DNA of 64,000 bases from Siphonodentalium dalli (GCA_032622095.1 CP136062.1:35030918-35094917); one strand, 5' to 3'. Positions 48,177 through 60,799 are shown, counted from the stretch's first letter. Notes: generated from the letters alone by a model not told the origin. A program made the numbers and translations.

Positions 48177-49222
48177 GGCCACGATTATGCACTAATCGTA
48201 TAGATATGCTTCGTAATACATAACTGTATATATTTCATGAAAACATATGGGAGGTTTTCGATAATCAGAGTTGAAATAGACACATTTAGATGAATCAGCA
48301 ATAAATATGTTCGTGAAAATCGAAATACGTCACAGCGCAAATGTCAAATAGCTATCTGACAACTTGCCATTTTCGATAGCACTGATAATTTAGGAAACCA
48401 ATGAGAGGCCATTCCAAGTAGACACTGGATTCAGTACTGCTATGTGGCATGATAGGACTGCCAATTCCTCTTGCACTAGCTGGCATATCGTTTAGTGTCA
48501 TTGTCCATTAATGTGCAGACTGCTCGCTGCATTTGGTTCCATATGTCACTAAGGGGAGTCCCACATGCCGGTGACCATTTATTCTGACATGTGGTCAGGA
48601 CCAAATATCTAGCACAAAGTTCCTTCGTAGTGAACCAGTCATTTTGCGAGTTTTGGAAAGTCGACTCACCACATTCCATTTATGTTCATTTAAGTATGAA
48701 TCCGCTCACCATACTATCTTCCCAAAGTTTCATCGCATTCTTATTGCTACATCTGGCGTTCTCGAAAAGATAAGGCGGTTACTCACCTATTCGATGTGAT
48801 TATGTTCAGGCGGTTACTCACCTATTCGATGTGATTATGTTCATGAATAACTTCTCAAGCCACACATGCATGGGATCGTTCTCTCCATTATGTTTTGTCA
48901 TGACCTAGTGGCGAGTTCGTGGCGAGACACGGCGACACAGGGTCAGACGTTTATCTCGTCGAAACCGTCTCATAATAATAGATTCAGTATGTTTATTACA
49001 TAATCCATGTGCGCTGCTGATGATCACCGTTGTCTACTTTTATATTCTGGCACATCCAATTTTGTAATTGTGACATATTTCGGCCTGATCGAATAATTCT
49101 TTTTCAAAAATAGTTCACCGTGCGCTCTCTCACTGATCAGAATCTCTGTATTTGTGATATGTTTATACAATAAACTATGTATCTATGCTTGTTCATTTGA
49201 CACACTCATGTATATACTACAG
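48177..49222. other. Intronic DNA with a short tandem repeat
   Basis: No gene recognised apart from the 35-bp tandem pair listed separately. It ends at the TATATACTACAG acceptor of the lectin exon. Confidence 0.5.
48774..48843 (+). repeat. Perfect 35-bp tandem duplication
   Basis: 48774-48808 is repeated exactly at 48809-48843, starting GGCGGTTACTCACCTATTCG. Identity implies a very recent slippage or duplication. Confidence 0.92.
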
Positions 49223-49428
49223 ATACCTGGATCGACGGCATCCGGTGCGCTGGTACATTCGACTTCTGCAACTGGAATGGTGTTTCACTCGCCTGGGTTG
49301 TCTGGGCGCCAGGTCAGCCTAGTAGCGAGAGTGGCCAGATATATATGGCATTAGTTAGTGCTGACGACTGGATGTTCCACGACGCAACCCTCACCATGGA
49401 CCTACATTTCGTTTGCCAGTGGACATAG
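49223..49428 (+). CDS. C-type lectin domain protein, terminal coding exon
   Basis: Acceptor AG at 49221-49222 and stop TAG at 49426-49428; it joins the 35942-36100 exon in phase 1 to give a domain of about 120 residues. It encodes the second half of a C-type lectin-like domain: TWIDG, then WVVWAPGQPSS (the W..G.P loop), DDW and HFVCQW at the end, where the last cysteine should pair with that of AKQQC. Oddities: the sugar-specificity triplet is QPS instead of EPN or QPD, the WND calcium motif is not evident, and the usual penultimate cysteine pair is missing, with RCAGTFDFC supplying two other cysteines. Classical calcium-dependent sugar binding is therefore doubtful. The protein stops 4 residues after the last cysteine, so the lectin domain is C-terminal. 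Confidence 0.88.
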
Positions 49429-49510
49429 ATGGGACCAGATGGCGTGAGGCCACCACGATCACGGCGCACAACAGCAGATACAATTTGTGTTAATTAATGT
49501 CCAATACTTA

Positions 49511-49516
49511 AATAAA
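49511..49516 (+). terminator. Polyadenylation signal of the lectin gene
   Basis: AATAAA 83 bases after the stop codon, followed within about 20 bases by the T/G-rich CTTGTTTTGTTTCTGT. This is the expected arrangement for a poly(A) site. Confidence 0.65.
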
Positions 49517-49520
49517 ACCT

Positions 49521-51530
49521 GGAAAAGAACTTGTTTTGTTTCTGTCCGCACATAATCTGCTTAAAACCGCCTCATTTTAACTGAATAATGTGCTGAAAAT
49601 GAGACCATTTTAGTCACGTTATCGACTCATACTTATGCGATTCTAAGAAGATTTTGCGCCGACAATGACACAAATAACCAAACCACGACTTGTTATGTCC
49701 ACTCTTAACACGTGTTTTCACTGTGGACTGCGCCATAAAACGAATTAACGGCTATGACTCCACTATCTGCCTATCTAAGGATCAAATAATCACATCATGT
49801 ACCTAGTTCACATTATAAGTCGATTATGTGCGTATTTGACCATTCATGTGTTTTTTATCCAATAAGTTAAAAATAACGAGAGATTACGCTGTGTAATTTA
49901 TCCGCTAAGTGTGTTTAGACAACATATATTTATACGTACATGTACTAGGGCTGGGTTGTTGGGTGCTCATCTGCGTTGCGGTGCTGGGACGTCAGATTAG
50001 GGATTTGATACCAATATAATATATCTTATAAATCTACACATCTACATTCGTTCAGAGGGCAGATTGGTCCGCTGAGTGAAATGTAACCATAAAAGACACT
50101 GACTGTGGTGATTTGAGTAAATAAACTAAGTACTAATTTGTTTGTGTTCTTATCTATTGACATATTTTTGTTCCGGAATATTGTAAAGGCATCTATTGAA
50201 CAGATAAAAAACTTGCAAAGAAAAGTATATTAACAAACTAGTACAACATGTGTATGCAGTTGTGGTTGGACGTTAAATAGATTGGAGCAGTTTCAATAAA
50301 CACGTTTTAATCCTCAGCCATATTATAAAAACCACATGATCATCACGTGACTAGACTCAATAATAAACGGAACAAAATAAATAGCGTAACTCCAATACAT
50401 ATGCTATGCTGTTATCAATGTCAACAACTATTCTACTCCGGTGCATACGAAAAGAAATGGGTGTTATAATTCCTCGGCGAAACATGTATTGATGAAATCA
50501 GTGGCACTGGTATGACCCTTAAATACAGACGGACTGAAGTAACATACCGTGCGTTATAAAAGGTGCAAATCGGGGCTATTAACTGAGATATGCATTTTGC
50601 CGTTCACCATCACATTTATAATATCTTAACGACGGATGAATTTCCCTTCTATTTAAAAGCATTGACCTGGCGATGGTTACACTCTGGGCGGGATACCAAT
50701 GAACTATAAACCGGATATAAAAGGTACATGGGCTGAGATGTGTGTTGACTAGATATTTAAAAACCGATTCCTATCTCTGAATAGCATACATTAACTGAGC
50801 GCTATTTATCTCTGCTAAATATGCTTGCTACGCAGGCGGTAGCTATATTGGTTTATTTAGATATTGCACTCACACAGACATCTGCGTTCGAAATGTTAGT
50901 ATTATTATTACATTAACCAGAATAAACCAAGTCACTATGGAATAACGGATAATATGACCATCACGTACGACGTAATTAGTCGAAAAAGGGGAATAACTCC
51001 ACAAAATAGTCGGACGGACCTCATATTCGCAGGTGTACAGGTTCCCCTGATAATAAATATCGGTGCCAAGCTTTGAAAAAAATACAGAAAAATATAGGAA
51101 TAAAAGCTCTGAAAAATATACGTCTCTAGATAGACACAAGTTGATTCCAACCCCCATATAACTCGTTATGTGGGTATATTTACATACTAAGTGTGATTGT
51201 CACTAAATCCAGAATTATGATTGGTCGGCGCCCACGTGGCTAGTTGCAATTATTTCTCGGTGAACGCGCAACAGCTCATAACGTGCAACCTCATAATTAC
51301 ATCGACGCGTCATAGGTTTTAGAAAGACGAACGCGTAATGTTTTGGGCGCATTTGGACTCGCGCGCAGAATTGACTTAATAAATCATCGGGTTTCAATAT
51401 AAAGATAAAATGTTCCTATTAACTTTTGCCAAGGGTGCTATGGGATAGTTTGGGCTGGTTTTGTCACGATACATTTTTCAATTTAAATACATTTACAAAA
51501 GTGGCTTTTTCGTTAAATGTATATAAATAT
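49521..51530. other. Intergenic DNA, nothing recognised
   Basis: No motif-bearing ORF, RNA gene or clear repeat. ORFs at 50870-51157 on the minus strand overlap in two frames and have no recognisable domain. Confidence 0.55.
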
Positions 51531-51687
51531 AAGGATTAACTGTCATGTGGACTGTTTTTATGGAGATGTAACCGTGAGGTAAGTGGTCATAACTTGTATG
51601 TAAGACCCTTCGGGTTTTACACTAGTTATGACCACTTACCTCACGGTTACATTTCCATAAAAACAGTCCACATGACAGTTAATCCTT
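51531..51687. mobile_element. 157-bp near-perfect hairpin with TTCG loop
   Basis: AAGGATTAACTGTCATGTGG at 51531 pairs with its complement ending at 51687. The stem runs about 70 bp, with one mismatch in the outer 50 bp and small bulges further in, and closes at GACCC-TTCG-GGTTT. If transcribed it would give a long double-stranded RNA hairpin. It is most likely a foldback element; no target duplication was found. Confidence 0.82.
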
Positions 51688-54600
51688 CTATAACAGATGG
51701 TATATAACGATTACAACTGTGTCCCCAAGCAGTGTCTCGTTTTGGTTGTTGATACCGGTAACAGCTAGTAGTGGATACGGTATTGCACCTGGTATTAGTA
51801 TGACTCACCCCAATCAACACAAACATATATGCACCAATATAACCCCATAGACATACATAATAATCAAACGAAAATTCACAATGTTTATTTTTACCCCAAA
51901 TTATTATAATCTCTTTTTAAGTTATGATGTCAAATAAACTTTTGGGGATTTTATATCAGTAACTGGGGCCAACAACTGTGTTCGAAAAGATATATCATTT
52001 GGCTGATATAAACCAACATCTGCATAACAGTATGATGTTGCCATTACCAATACGACTTGCGAAACCCTTCAAAACATCAACCAATTCACTGGTGCACAAC
52101 AGCTCATTATTCTGTTATACCGTCCAGTGCGCAATCGAAAAGATCCCTTTCTCCTCCGGCAAAGAAACTTTACCAGCGGAATGCTAGAAGAAAAGACGAT
52201 AAGGCGAGTATTTATAACGAACCAAAGCCGGACGATTTGGGTCGTATATAGGAATATATCTGATTTTGTGACGTCACCAATTAGTATCTGATATAACACT
52301 GCTGTTTTGACATTCTGCGATGCCTTTGTCGCAAAGTAGATCGGTGGGCTTAAAGCATTAATGTCGTAATCGGAAATAAACGCGTGTGAGTCTTTCAATT
52401 CCCGGCGTTACAAAATGGGGGAAGTTACAATCGGAATTATGCACAGTGAAGTTTATTCATAGCCGCGGTTTACATTTTATTGAGAATATAATTATGACAT
52501 ATTAAGGACTGTCAACTATTTGCATTGGAATGGCCTAAAATAAAAATCGTGCGTGTAATGGGAAAATACCAATGACTCTGGCAGGGCGGGAGACAATGTT
52601 GGTATTGAAATCGAAATTCTTGATAATTCAAACGTGTTATCGCGTTCAAATTATCCTAATATTACATACGTGAATCTGATAATCCTTTGATATCCTTCTA
52701 TTTCCATGAATTCACAAGGAACACATACTTAACAACAAAGCAGACGATACATTCAGGTTATCGCGAATTCGGTATATAATGAAAGCTACATCATGACATT
52801 GTTCGTCGAGTTTCGTTTAAATCGACATGATGGCATTTTATGAATGAAATGAACATTCTTCGTATAGTACACATCTCAATCGGATGGCGCACACAGCGTC
52901 AATAATATAATGGTTAATAACACTCAAATATTCCCCTCTCCACAGTATCCAACAGTCTTGTCTTTTGAACACTTTCAGTTTGATGTTGTGAGTTTATATT
53001 CTATAATAATTTGTACAAAATATACGGCTTATAAAGGCTTTTTTAGGTTTAAGTATGACGTGGTAAGCTCGTAGTCTTTGCATTGTGAATGTCCGATTTA
53101 TCACATGCCCTGATGTGTGATTGGCCTAATTGGTATACGAAATTTGATCAATCATTGTGCATGTCTGAATTGTAATTAATCATGCCACGATATAAGGCCA
53201 AATGAATCTTATTTGATGGGAATACGAATGTATGAAGTTATTTTTATCAGATTTAAAAAAGACAGAAGTATCCTAGCTTATGCGTGTTTTATCTGTGGTT
53301 CGTTATTTACGCTTGCATATGGTCACATTAGACGAAATTCATAATTCAATGTTGACATGAGACCCCAATATGCTATCAATTATCAGCGTACACCTAACTC
53401 AGAAATGCGGCAGTGATATCGTATGCATTTACTGCATGGAAATTAGAGTAGTATTTATAGATTACTATATTATCGTATTAGATAAGTGTCGTTGAAATAG
53501 TGACAGAACTATTGGGAATGAGCAATTACAGAAAGTATAACAGTTTAGTTTGATCATTTGAATTGGAAAACAGAAACAGCAACCAACTTCTCCGTTTAGA
53601 GTTTGATAACGCGGTACATTGTCTATTATATTCCAATAATTATAATACCTATTAGTTTGTATAATGTTTTGCAATTGTGTGGCGTTTATTCCGCTATATT
53701 GTACTTTGTTAGAGTATGGTGCTCCCAGTGGTCAATGTGCTAATAAATGTAAGGTTTAGACGTGTTTTATGTAATTTGGGTACCTTTATCAACATATTAT
53801 GTTTTGACTAATGCATAGTCTGCTAGTTCGAGTGATTAATATTTAGTCAAACCTGCTATGTGCAGTTATTATTTGAAAAAAATATATACAGTTGATTATG
53901 TTGGAATATTTTAATATTTGGGTACAGCATTGTTATATGCCACATTATTATAATATATTATTGGAATCGAATATGTTTCAATGGAGCAATTGAGCGCCAG
54001 TGCTGTGGTATAAAGATCTGAAAATTATTTAGAATTAACACAGTGGCATTAGTACACCACATTTGCCCTTGATGTTATAACTGACAGCGACATCTTATTG
54101 TAAACTTATTGTGTTGCCCAGTGGTGGTGAGCATCAAATCAAGAGACACCATTTTAGAGACTTCTAACGGTCAATATGAAAAATGTGGTATGGATAGTTG
54201 GCGCACTTTCGCAAAATACCTACAACAATACATCGCATCGACTATAACAAAATAAAGGAAGTGATATTTGATTGCAAGCTGTTCTGTAACTTCTCTATAT
54301 TAGATCTCGCTGATATAAACCGTTGCATACTGCAGCGATTCTCTCATAACATACTGAGAGTGCCGGGAACCATTTTCACACAGTGTGTGTGCGTCTATCA
54401 GGGTGGAGATTATCGATTGTTCCTCTATTGTGTGTATGTGAACAAAACGCAAGGGACATTAAGCTAACTCAATTTCCAATTTTAAGGCGATGGATTGGAA
54501 AAGGACGATATGGCCAGCCATTTCTTACATCATTTAAAGGCCCACTTAATTTTCGAGTCTACGATTATTTTGTTATTGTGACTTGATATACGGTTTTAAT

Positions 54601-55720
54601 AACAATCTATGCCATAAAATATGATTAAAATACTATAATTCATCACTATTTGAAACAACTGTGTCTCAGAAGATGCCCACAGATAAATAGAAAACTGCTG
54701 AAGACTTCCCCCTCTTGCATCCACAATGCAACATAAATAAAGAGGAATAACTCTATCTTTAATATATAGAGTTTTTCCCGCTGCATTGAAAATAATACAG
54801 ATGTTTACTTCAATTTTGATGACAAAACTCAACAAAAACAACATGTCCACAGTTTATTACACCGGATAAGTTGATAATACAATGTTTTGGAGCTTCCTCT
54901 TTCAAATGGTATATAATATGGCATCTGGGGATTCGAAAATTAAATTGGCCTTTAACACTATGTAGATAATGACCATATCACCAGTCACCTCGGCCTTCCG
55001 AGTCATTCAGAATATATCTGTAAATTAATTTGTGGAAGTGAGGGCTAAAATATTTAATCAGTGTTGGTATCCATCCCCTCTGAAATCCCTGATTTTGTAA
55101 ATTTGGTGGAAATAAGCGGAAACAAATCTTAGATTGTGTTGCCCGTCCCCATTTCTGTCCTTGACCCCGACAGCGGTCACTTTATTATTGTTTAACATGT
55201 ATCATTATATTCCTCGTAAAATTGTTCATTTTAAGACATCTGACATCAACTGTACCATGACACTCCCCGTTTTATCACTCATAGCCAGACAGACAAACAC
55301 AATTGAGTTTTATTGGTACATGTATATATTATCCTGGTATTCAAAAAGCACCAAACAATTATTGGTAAGAAACGTTTTTAAAATCAGCGTCCAATTTGAC
55401 AACATTGAATGCAATTTCAGGGGATGAAATATTCCATTTCCAGAAGCTTGTCCGGAGACAAAAACATGTTAGTGATACAGCTGCTGTCAATATATGGTTG
55501 TGTAATGAATCTGTATATGATCGAATGACTCCTTTAGTTCAATACAGCCAACTACTTTCAACTCGCTGACAACGAAAGCGTCAGCCATCTCTACTTTGTT
55601 TCGACAACGCGGCATGGTCCGGTCGTGATGAACCATTGGTCCGAATGGTATCCCGTGACTTTAACTATAAACGCAGTAAAATGACATGCGAAAATATTTT
55701 ACTGCACATGTTATTTAAGA
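51688..55720. other. Intergenic or intronic DNA, mostly unrecognised
   Basis: Only short ORFs without recognisable motifs, except the weak exon candidate at 52165-52251. No RNA genes or structured repeats seen. Confidence 0.5.
52165..52251 (+). CDS. Possible terminal exon (weak)
   Basis: A pyrimidine-rich stretch (CCCTTTCTCCTCCGGCAAAG) resembles a splice acceptor and is followed by 28 codons of strongly hydrophilic sequence with an IYNEPKPDD segment and a TAG stop. This could be the cytoplasmic tail of a membrane protein. No partner exon was found, and chance is a real alternative. Confidence 0.15.
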   Translation, partial: KLYQRNARRKDDKASIYNEPKPDDLGRI

Positions 55721-55880
55721 TTAACCCAATGCATTGTGTATTCTTACTAAATGTTGGGTACATTTTACTAATCATATTTTACTAAACTGCCAAACACCTG
55801 ATTATTATGGTATTGGGCTAAAATCTTACCCAACGGAATTTAGAGTATGTATATATGAATTTTGCCGATATACAGTTATC
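55715..55880 (+). repeat. Flanking direct repeat, left copy
   Basis: Shares with 57108-57250 the ordered blocks CCAATGCAT, GTACATTTTACTAA, CATATTTTACTAAACT, ATGGT(A/G)TTGGGCTAA, CCAACG(G/A)AA and GCCGATAT. About 75% identity by eye. Confidence 0.75.
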
Positions 55881-56099
55881 TCCATAAGTTCGTTTATCAA
55901 GTTCCTGTGAATATGTATATCGACGAAAAGGGTGTGATTACGCCGTTTCGGATACCAAGAATGAGCCCATTATATAAGCCACGAGATTGAGAGCTTCCGC
56001 ACTAAACTGATATAGCTAGTGTTGCGACAGACAGCTCCCGTTGTCACACCACAAGATCCGAGGGCCGGAACAGGGACGTGGCGACAACGGGGTTGGGGT

Positions 56100-56990
56100 C
56101 TCACCCCTCCCAACTTTGGTTGAAAAGTTCAACAGTTGGATGTTTCATTCCTGACACAACATTAGTTGGAAATTTCACACCAACAGTAGGTTGAAAATGT
56201 TCTTGTAGTTTGATTTTCAAACAATTTATTTGGGGAATTTATTGTTTTTGGACCAATATTTGCAGATTTTCCTACTTTCGGTAAACAATTTGGACTGAAA
56301 TGGCCATCAGTTGGAAATTTTCCAACCGTTGGGGGTGTCAGCTTGAAAATTTCCAACACTTGGAAAGCTTGTGTTCTGGTCCCTCCCCCATGGTCAGTCA
56401 AAAATTGCTAGTTAATTTAAGGAAACAATATTGTCATACATTTGGTCAAAACTGTCATTGGAATTGTCGTCAATTGGAAATATTCCAACCTAAGTGGGGT
56501 GTCAGGTTTGAAATGTCCAAGTCTTGATGCCAGTCTAGATGTTAGGTTTTGCGTTTTTCTTGTTCACAATTAAACATTTTCTCACACCGGGCTGAACCAT
56601 GGTCCTTTTCCTGGTCTCTTCCCCGTGGTCAATAAATTAGTTTCATAAACAATATTTTACTACATTTGGTCAAAGTTTGGACTGAAATGGTCATCAGTTT
56701 GACATTTTCCAAACCTAATTGTGAGTATGTGGTTTGACATTTCCAACACTAGGGAAGTTTGAGGCCAGTCTAGATGCTAGGATTTTTGCGATTTTCTTCT
56801 TTGGATTTCAGACTTTTCTCACACCTGGCCGAACCCTGGTCGGTCCGGTGGGTCCTTGTTCCTCGCCCGCAGCCGTGTGCACTTGTCTGGAGTTAGACCA
56901 CTTGATGCTAGGATTTATGTAATTTTCAGGTTAAAAAGTCTGAATGTTCTCATACCGGGTATATAGAACAATGGTCCATGAATAGGCTAC
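56100..56990 (+). repeat. Diverged tandem repeat between the flanking direct repeats
   Basis: Recurring blocks: GGACTGAAATGG(C/T)CATCAGTT at 56291 and 56678 with a weaker match near 56450, GCCAGTCTAGATG near 56531 and 56764, and CTCACACC(G/T)GG(C) near 56581 and 56820. About three units of roughly 165-230 bp. Short ORFs here come from the repeat and are not annotated as genes. Confidence 0.65.
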
Positions 56991-57107
56991 CAGGCCTGAG
57001 CACTGAGGTGCAAATGGAATTCTGCAAAACTTCTGATTTAATGGGGGTGCAGCTGTAATTCCCAAAGTAGACACCCCAACTGAGACCCGGCTAGCTATGT
57101 CCGATTA

Positions 57108-57250
57108 GGCCAATGCATGGTGTATTATCACTGCATGTTGTGTACATTTTACTAAACATATTTTACTAAACTTTCCAACACCCGATTACCATGGTGTTGG
57201 GCTAAGATCTTAACCAACGAAATGTAGAGTGTATAGTTTAAGCCGATATT
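57108..57250 (+). repeat. Flanking direct repeat, right copy
   Basis: Homologue of 55715-55880 in the same orientation, 1.39 kb downstream. Confidence 0.75.
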
Positions 57251-57254
57251 CTCT

Positions 57255-57895
57255 CTTATTATGCCCCCGACCATCCGAGGAGGATATATAGTGGAGTCCT
57301 CCGACCGTCCGTAACAAACATTTCACAACACAGCTCAAGTATATATAATAGTCCAATTTGGATGTTCTTGGTACGCCGATAGACCAGCATTGTGGAAATG
57401 ATCTCCACATATTACAGGTTTTGTCCATACTTTTTCCAGAGTTATGGCCCTTTGCTGGACTTTATTCTGTGGAAGTCTTTATTTTTGGATTTCGTTGTCA
57501 TGGTGATATCACATGTTGGGGTGAAAGGATGTCCATTATTTTTTACCAGAGTTAAGGCCCTTGTTTGACTTGGAAAGGTTCAACTCGTAACTTTGGTGTT
57601 AATTATATGATGTCGTTGTCCTTTGGCATGGTGATAGCACAGGTTGGTGGAGAGGATGCCCACAAACTACGGTTTTCGTCTATTATTTTTTCCCCCAGAG
57701 TTACGGCCCTTGTTTGATTTGGAACTTTCTGGATCGGGGTATATGGAGACCTTCGACCGTCCGTCCGTCATAGTGCAGGTTTTGGCCGCACTTTTTTCCA
57801 GAGTAGTGGCTATTTGCCTGAGATCTGTCCCGATGTTTGTTTCGTCCACACGTTTTGCCAGAGTTATGACCCTTTGCTATGGTTATGACTGGAGT
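57255..57895 (+). repeat. Mollusc-type interspersed repeat with CCAGAGTTATGGCCCTT blocks
   Basis: Opens with TGCCCCCGACCATCCGAGGA and CCGACCGTCCGT. CCAGAGTTATGGCCCTTTG at 57436 recurs in diverged form at 57546, 57695, 57798 and 57858. Repeats with such blocks and GTCCGTCCGT runs are common in bivalve and gastropod genomes (established observation; family name not recalled). No ORF of its own. Confidence 0.65.
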
Positions 57896-58015
57896 TAAAC
57901 TGAGAAAATGCCCCACGATTTCTTCATTTCCATAGCCAATATTGAGAGTACAGTCGGTGTCATTGGCCCACGCTTGGCGTTGCCCATGTTGAATTAGTCC
58001 ACAGTAATATAAAGT

Positions 58016-58043
58016 ACTAGCATGGTTATCCGGCGTTGCCCAG
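58016..58043 (-). mobile_element. Helitron-like 3' terminus (weak)
   Basis: On the minus strand, CCTGGGCAACGCCGGATAAC is followed by CATGCTAGT, resembling the hairpin plus CTAGT end of invertebrate Helitrons. The stem is imperfect, no 5' end was found, and GGGCAACGCC recurs nearby at 57972-57985 on the same strand. Confidence 0.35.
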
Positions 58044-58700
58044 GTTAAAGTGATGTGAAACCCTCTGATGTGGACAACTGGTGGGAATAGAGAATACCAT
58101 TGCCCTAGTGTTACATGTATTATCATAAATTGTAGGATCCTGAAAAGTCATCTGTTACTGATTGTTTTCTTTTACCAAAGAAGAAATTATATTTGACTGC
58201 ACACTGAGACCAATATTTTGAACAGAATTTCTATACATTGCCATCTCTCTTGACAAAATGTATCTTTTCTGTAGTAAATATCCTGAATTTAACAGACTCA
58301 ATTGTGTTATAATACATCAGTCATTCGGACATTCAACTCGCTGACGGTACAAGGTCCCTCAGTTTGCAAAAATATATGTATCTCTTAGATAGAATAATAG
58401 ATATACGTTTATGGCTTTCTCCGATGCATCTGTTTTTGCTAGCTCACTATACGGATGTCCTGATTCCCGTCTCCATATAAATATGGAAAACTCGGTACCT
58501 AATATACTGAATGACGTGGGTCTTTCTTGCTTATTTTATTTCAACTTTCTGACTGATTCTGAAACTGCCTATACAGCAGGGTGATCTGCCTATCATTAGC
58601 TTATGTCAGCTTCCGGTGGGCAAGACATGGCACCTCTTATCGTGGACTCAAGTGCCATTGTGGACCCCCTGTACTCACATAATATGAGAAGATATAATTG
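58044..58700. other. No gene recognised
   Basis: Unremarkable AT-rich DNA without motif-bearing ORFs. Confidence 0.5.
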
Positions 58701-60130
58701 TTCAAGTGACTTAATCGGATCACCATGTGTCAAGGTTGTACAATTTGAACGAATTATGGAGAAAACTATATAAAACTTTGGCCGATATCGGCAGCTAAAA
58801 CCCTTTACTAACCCCTCCTATATCCTCCCTGACCCAAATGTGGCGCCTTTAACCCACACGATTTGATTCCTCATATAATGTCACAAGAATGAGTATGAAT
58901 TGTGTGGAAATAGTGTGGAAAATAGTGCTAAACATAATTAGTTGTATCAGCTTTTGTTCCCCTCCCCATTAATGACTTGAGGGGCGACACTTTTGACGTA
59001 TTTGAACCAGTTTGTATACGTTTGGTGGCAATCGGCAACTAAACACATTCTTATCATATTTAGTGCCCCCCCCCTTCTTTCACCAAAATGGTACCAATTT
59101 GGCATATTCCAATCACATGATTAGATTCCTCGTGGAGAAGAATATATATCAATTGGTGGAAATCGCTAAAATAGTTGTTTATCTATTGTGGTGCTCCTCT
59201 CCCCCTCCGTACACCCCTGACCCGAACGGTGTCATATTAAGAACACACACATTTGTTAAAAACACAGACATTCGTGAGTATAAGCACCCACTGTCGCGTC
59301 TTTAATCCACACGATTTGATTCCTCGTATCATTGGAGACGAACGTGTATTAATTTAGTTGACATTGGCGGTACAAATACTTTTATAAATGTTGGTGACCA
59401 TCCCACTCCTGAATTAAGCGGCGCCACTTTTGACATCTTTAAACCACACAATTATACTCATTATGAAGATGATTATACGTTTACGTGGTGGAAATCGGCG
59501 TAAACAAATTCCTATCTCATCTCTCACCAAAATAATTTGGCGTATTTAAACCATGCGATTTTATTCTGCCTATCACTTTGGTGGAAGTCGGCACTAAATT
59601 TATTTGCTCTATCAATTGTTCTGCCCCTTCCATTTACCCTGATTCGAACTGATCCGCTGTTGACATTTAACCCACACAATTAGACTCCTGATATCATGGA
59701 TATGATTATGTATAACTTTGCTTGTAAACGGAGACTAAACAAGTTCATATCAAATTTAGTACCCGCCCCGATCTCTCACACAAACGGCACCAATATGACG
59801 TCTTTAAATCACATGATTAGATTCCTCATATCATGCAGAGGAATGTGCACCAATTTGCTTGACATCGGCGCTAAAATACATTTTTATCAATGTTGGTGCC
59901 CCTCTCCTTTTCCGTGCACCTTGATTTGAACGGCGCCGTTTTTGCCATATTTAAACCAAACCATTATATTCCTCGTGTCGTGAAGACGATTATGTATTGG
60001 TACATGTTTGGTGGAAATCGGCGACAATAAGTTTTTGCTGCCCCCTCCTTTTCATGACCCTGACAACCACATCGTCACTTTAGAAAATTCTAACCCGCAT
60101 CATTATCTTCCTCGTGATAATCTACCCATG
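58700..60130 (+). repeat. Highly diverged ~140-bp tandem repeat
   Basis: A composite motif recurs: (TTTAA)CCACACGATT(A/T)GATTCCTCGT, then GTGGAAATCGGC(G)CTAAA, a C-rich tract (GTGCCCC.CCCC), CCCTGA..CGAACGGC and GCCACTTTTGACGT. The GATTCCTC anchor or its remnants lie near 58861, 59119, 59312, 59450, 59556, 59678, 59816, 59962 and 60101, giving about nine units, the later ones 97-149 bp apart. Short ORFs within it are by-products. Confidence 0.7.
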
Positions 60131-60799
60131 TTATATGGTACCCTTGAATGTCTATAGAACAGAGGCAGATAGACATACAGAAATTCGCAAATATGGACAT
60201 ACACGTAAATGCCTATATTGAATGGAGATTGTCGAAAATAAATAAATCAATCAACCAATCACTCTTATACAAATATTCAACCATTATTCTACTTTCAGTA
60301 AAAATTAAGATTGAAATGGCCATCACATGGATATGTTTTAGGTTCGAAACTTCATTTGGAAATTGAACGCGATTGTGCAAAAGAAGTTCCCCGGAGTTTG
60401 TGGTTCTACAAGAGACGTGCAAGTGTAACTTTTATGTCGGTTACCCCACCCCAAAACAAAGACCCTCTACATGTATATAACAACGTATCAATAACCAATA
60501 ACAAATACAAATAACAGGGGCAATAACTAGGATTCTAATTCATAATAATGCAAATAAAACACAACCACTTGCTTCAATAACACAATCACTGGATGTTTAA
60601 TAGGAGTTAATACGAGTACGTGTTGTGCGATCGTCAGTGGGTGGGCGACTGTGATTATATTTTGAAAACCTGTTTCCAGGTCGATGTTTCACGACGAGAG
60701 CAGTGATATGTCGCATTAACTCTTTGCCATAGTAGCTGTCACTTCGTATCGGTATTGGCGCTCTGGTCATGATGCTGGCACGTCTTTCCGTATGATGAA
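60131..60799. other. No gene recognised upstream of the 60.8-kb exon
   Basis: Only short ORFs. No TATA box or initiator can be assigned with confidence. Confidence 0.5.

Noticed and set aside
57701-58126. 141-codon minus-strand ORF
   Set aside because: It runs across an interspersed repeat and a Helitron-like end; composite of repeats.
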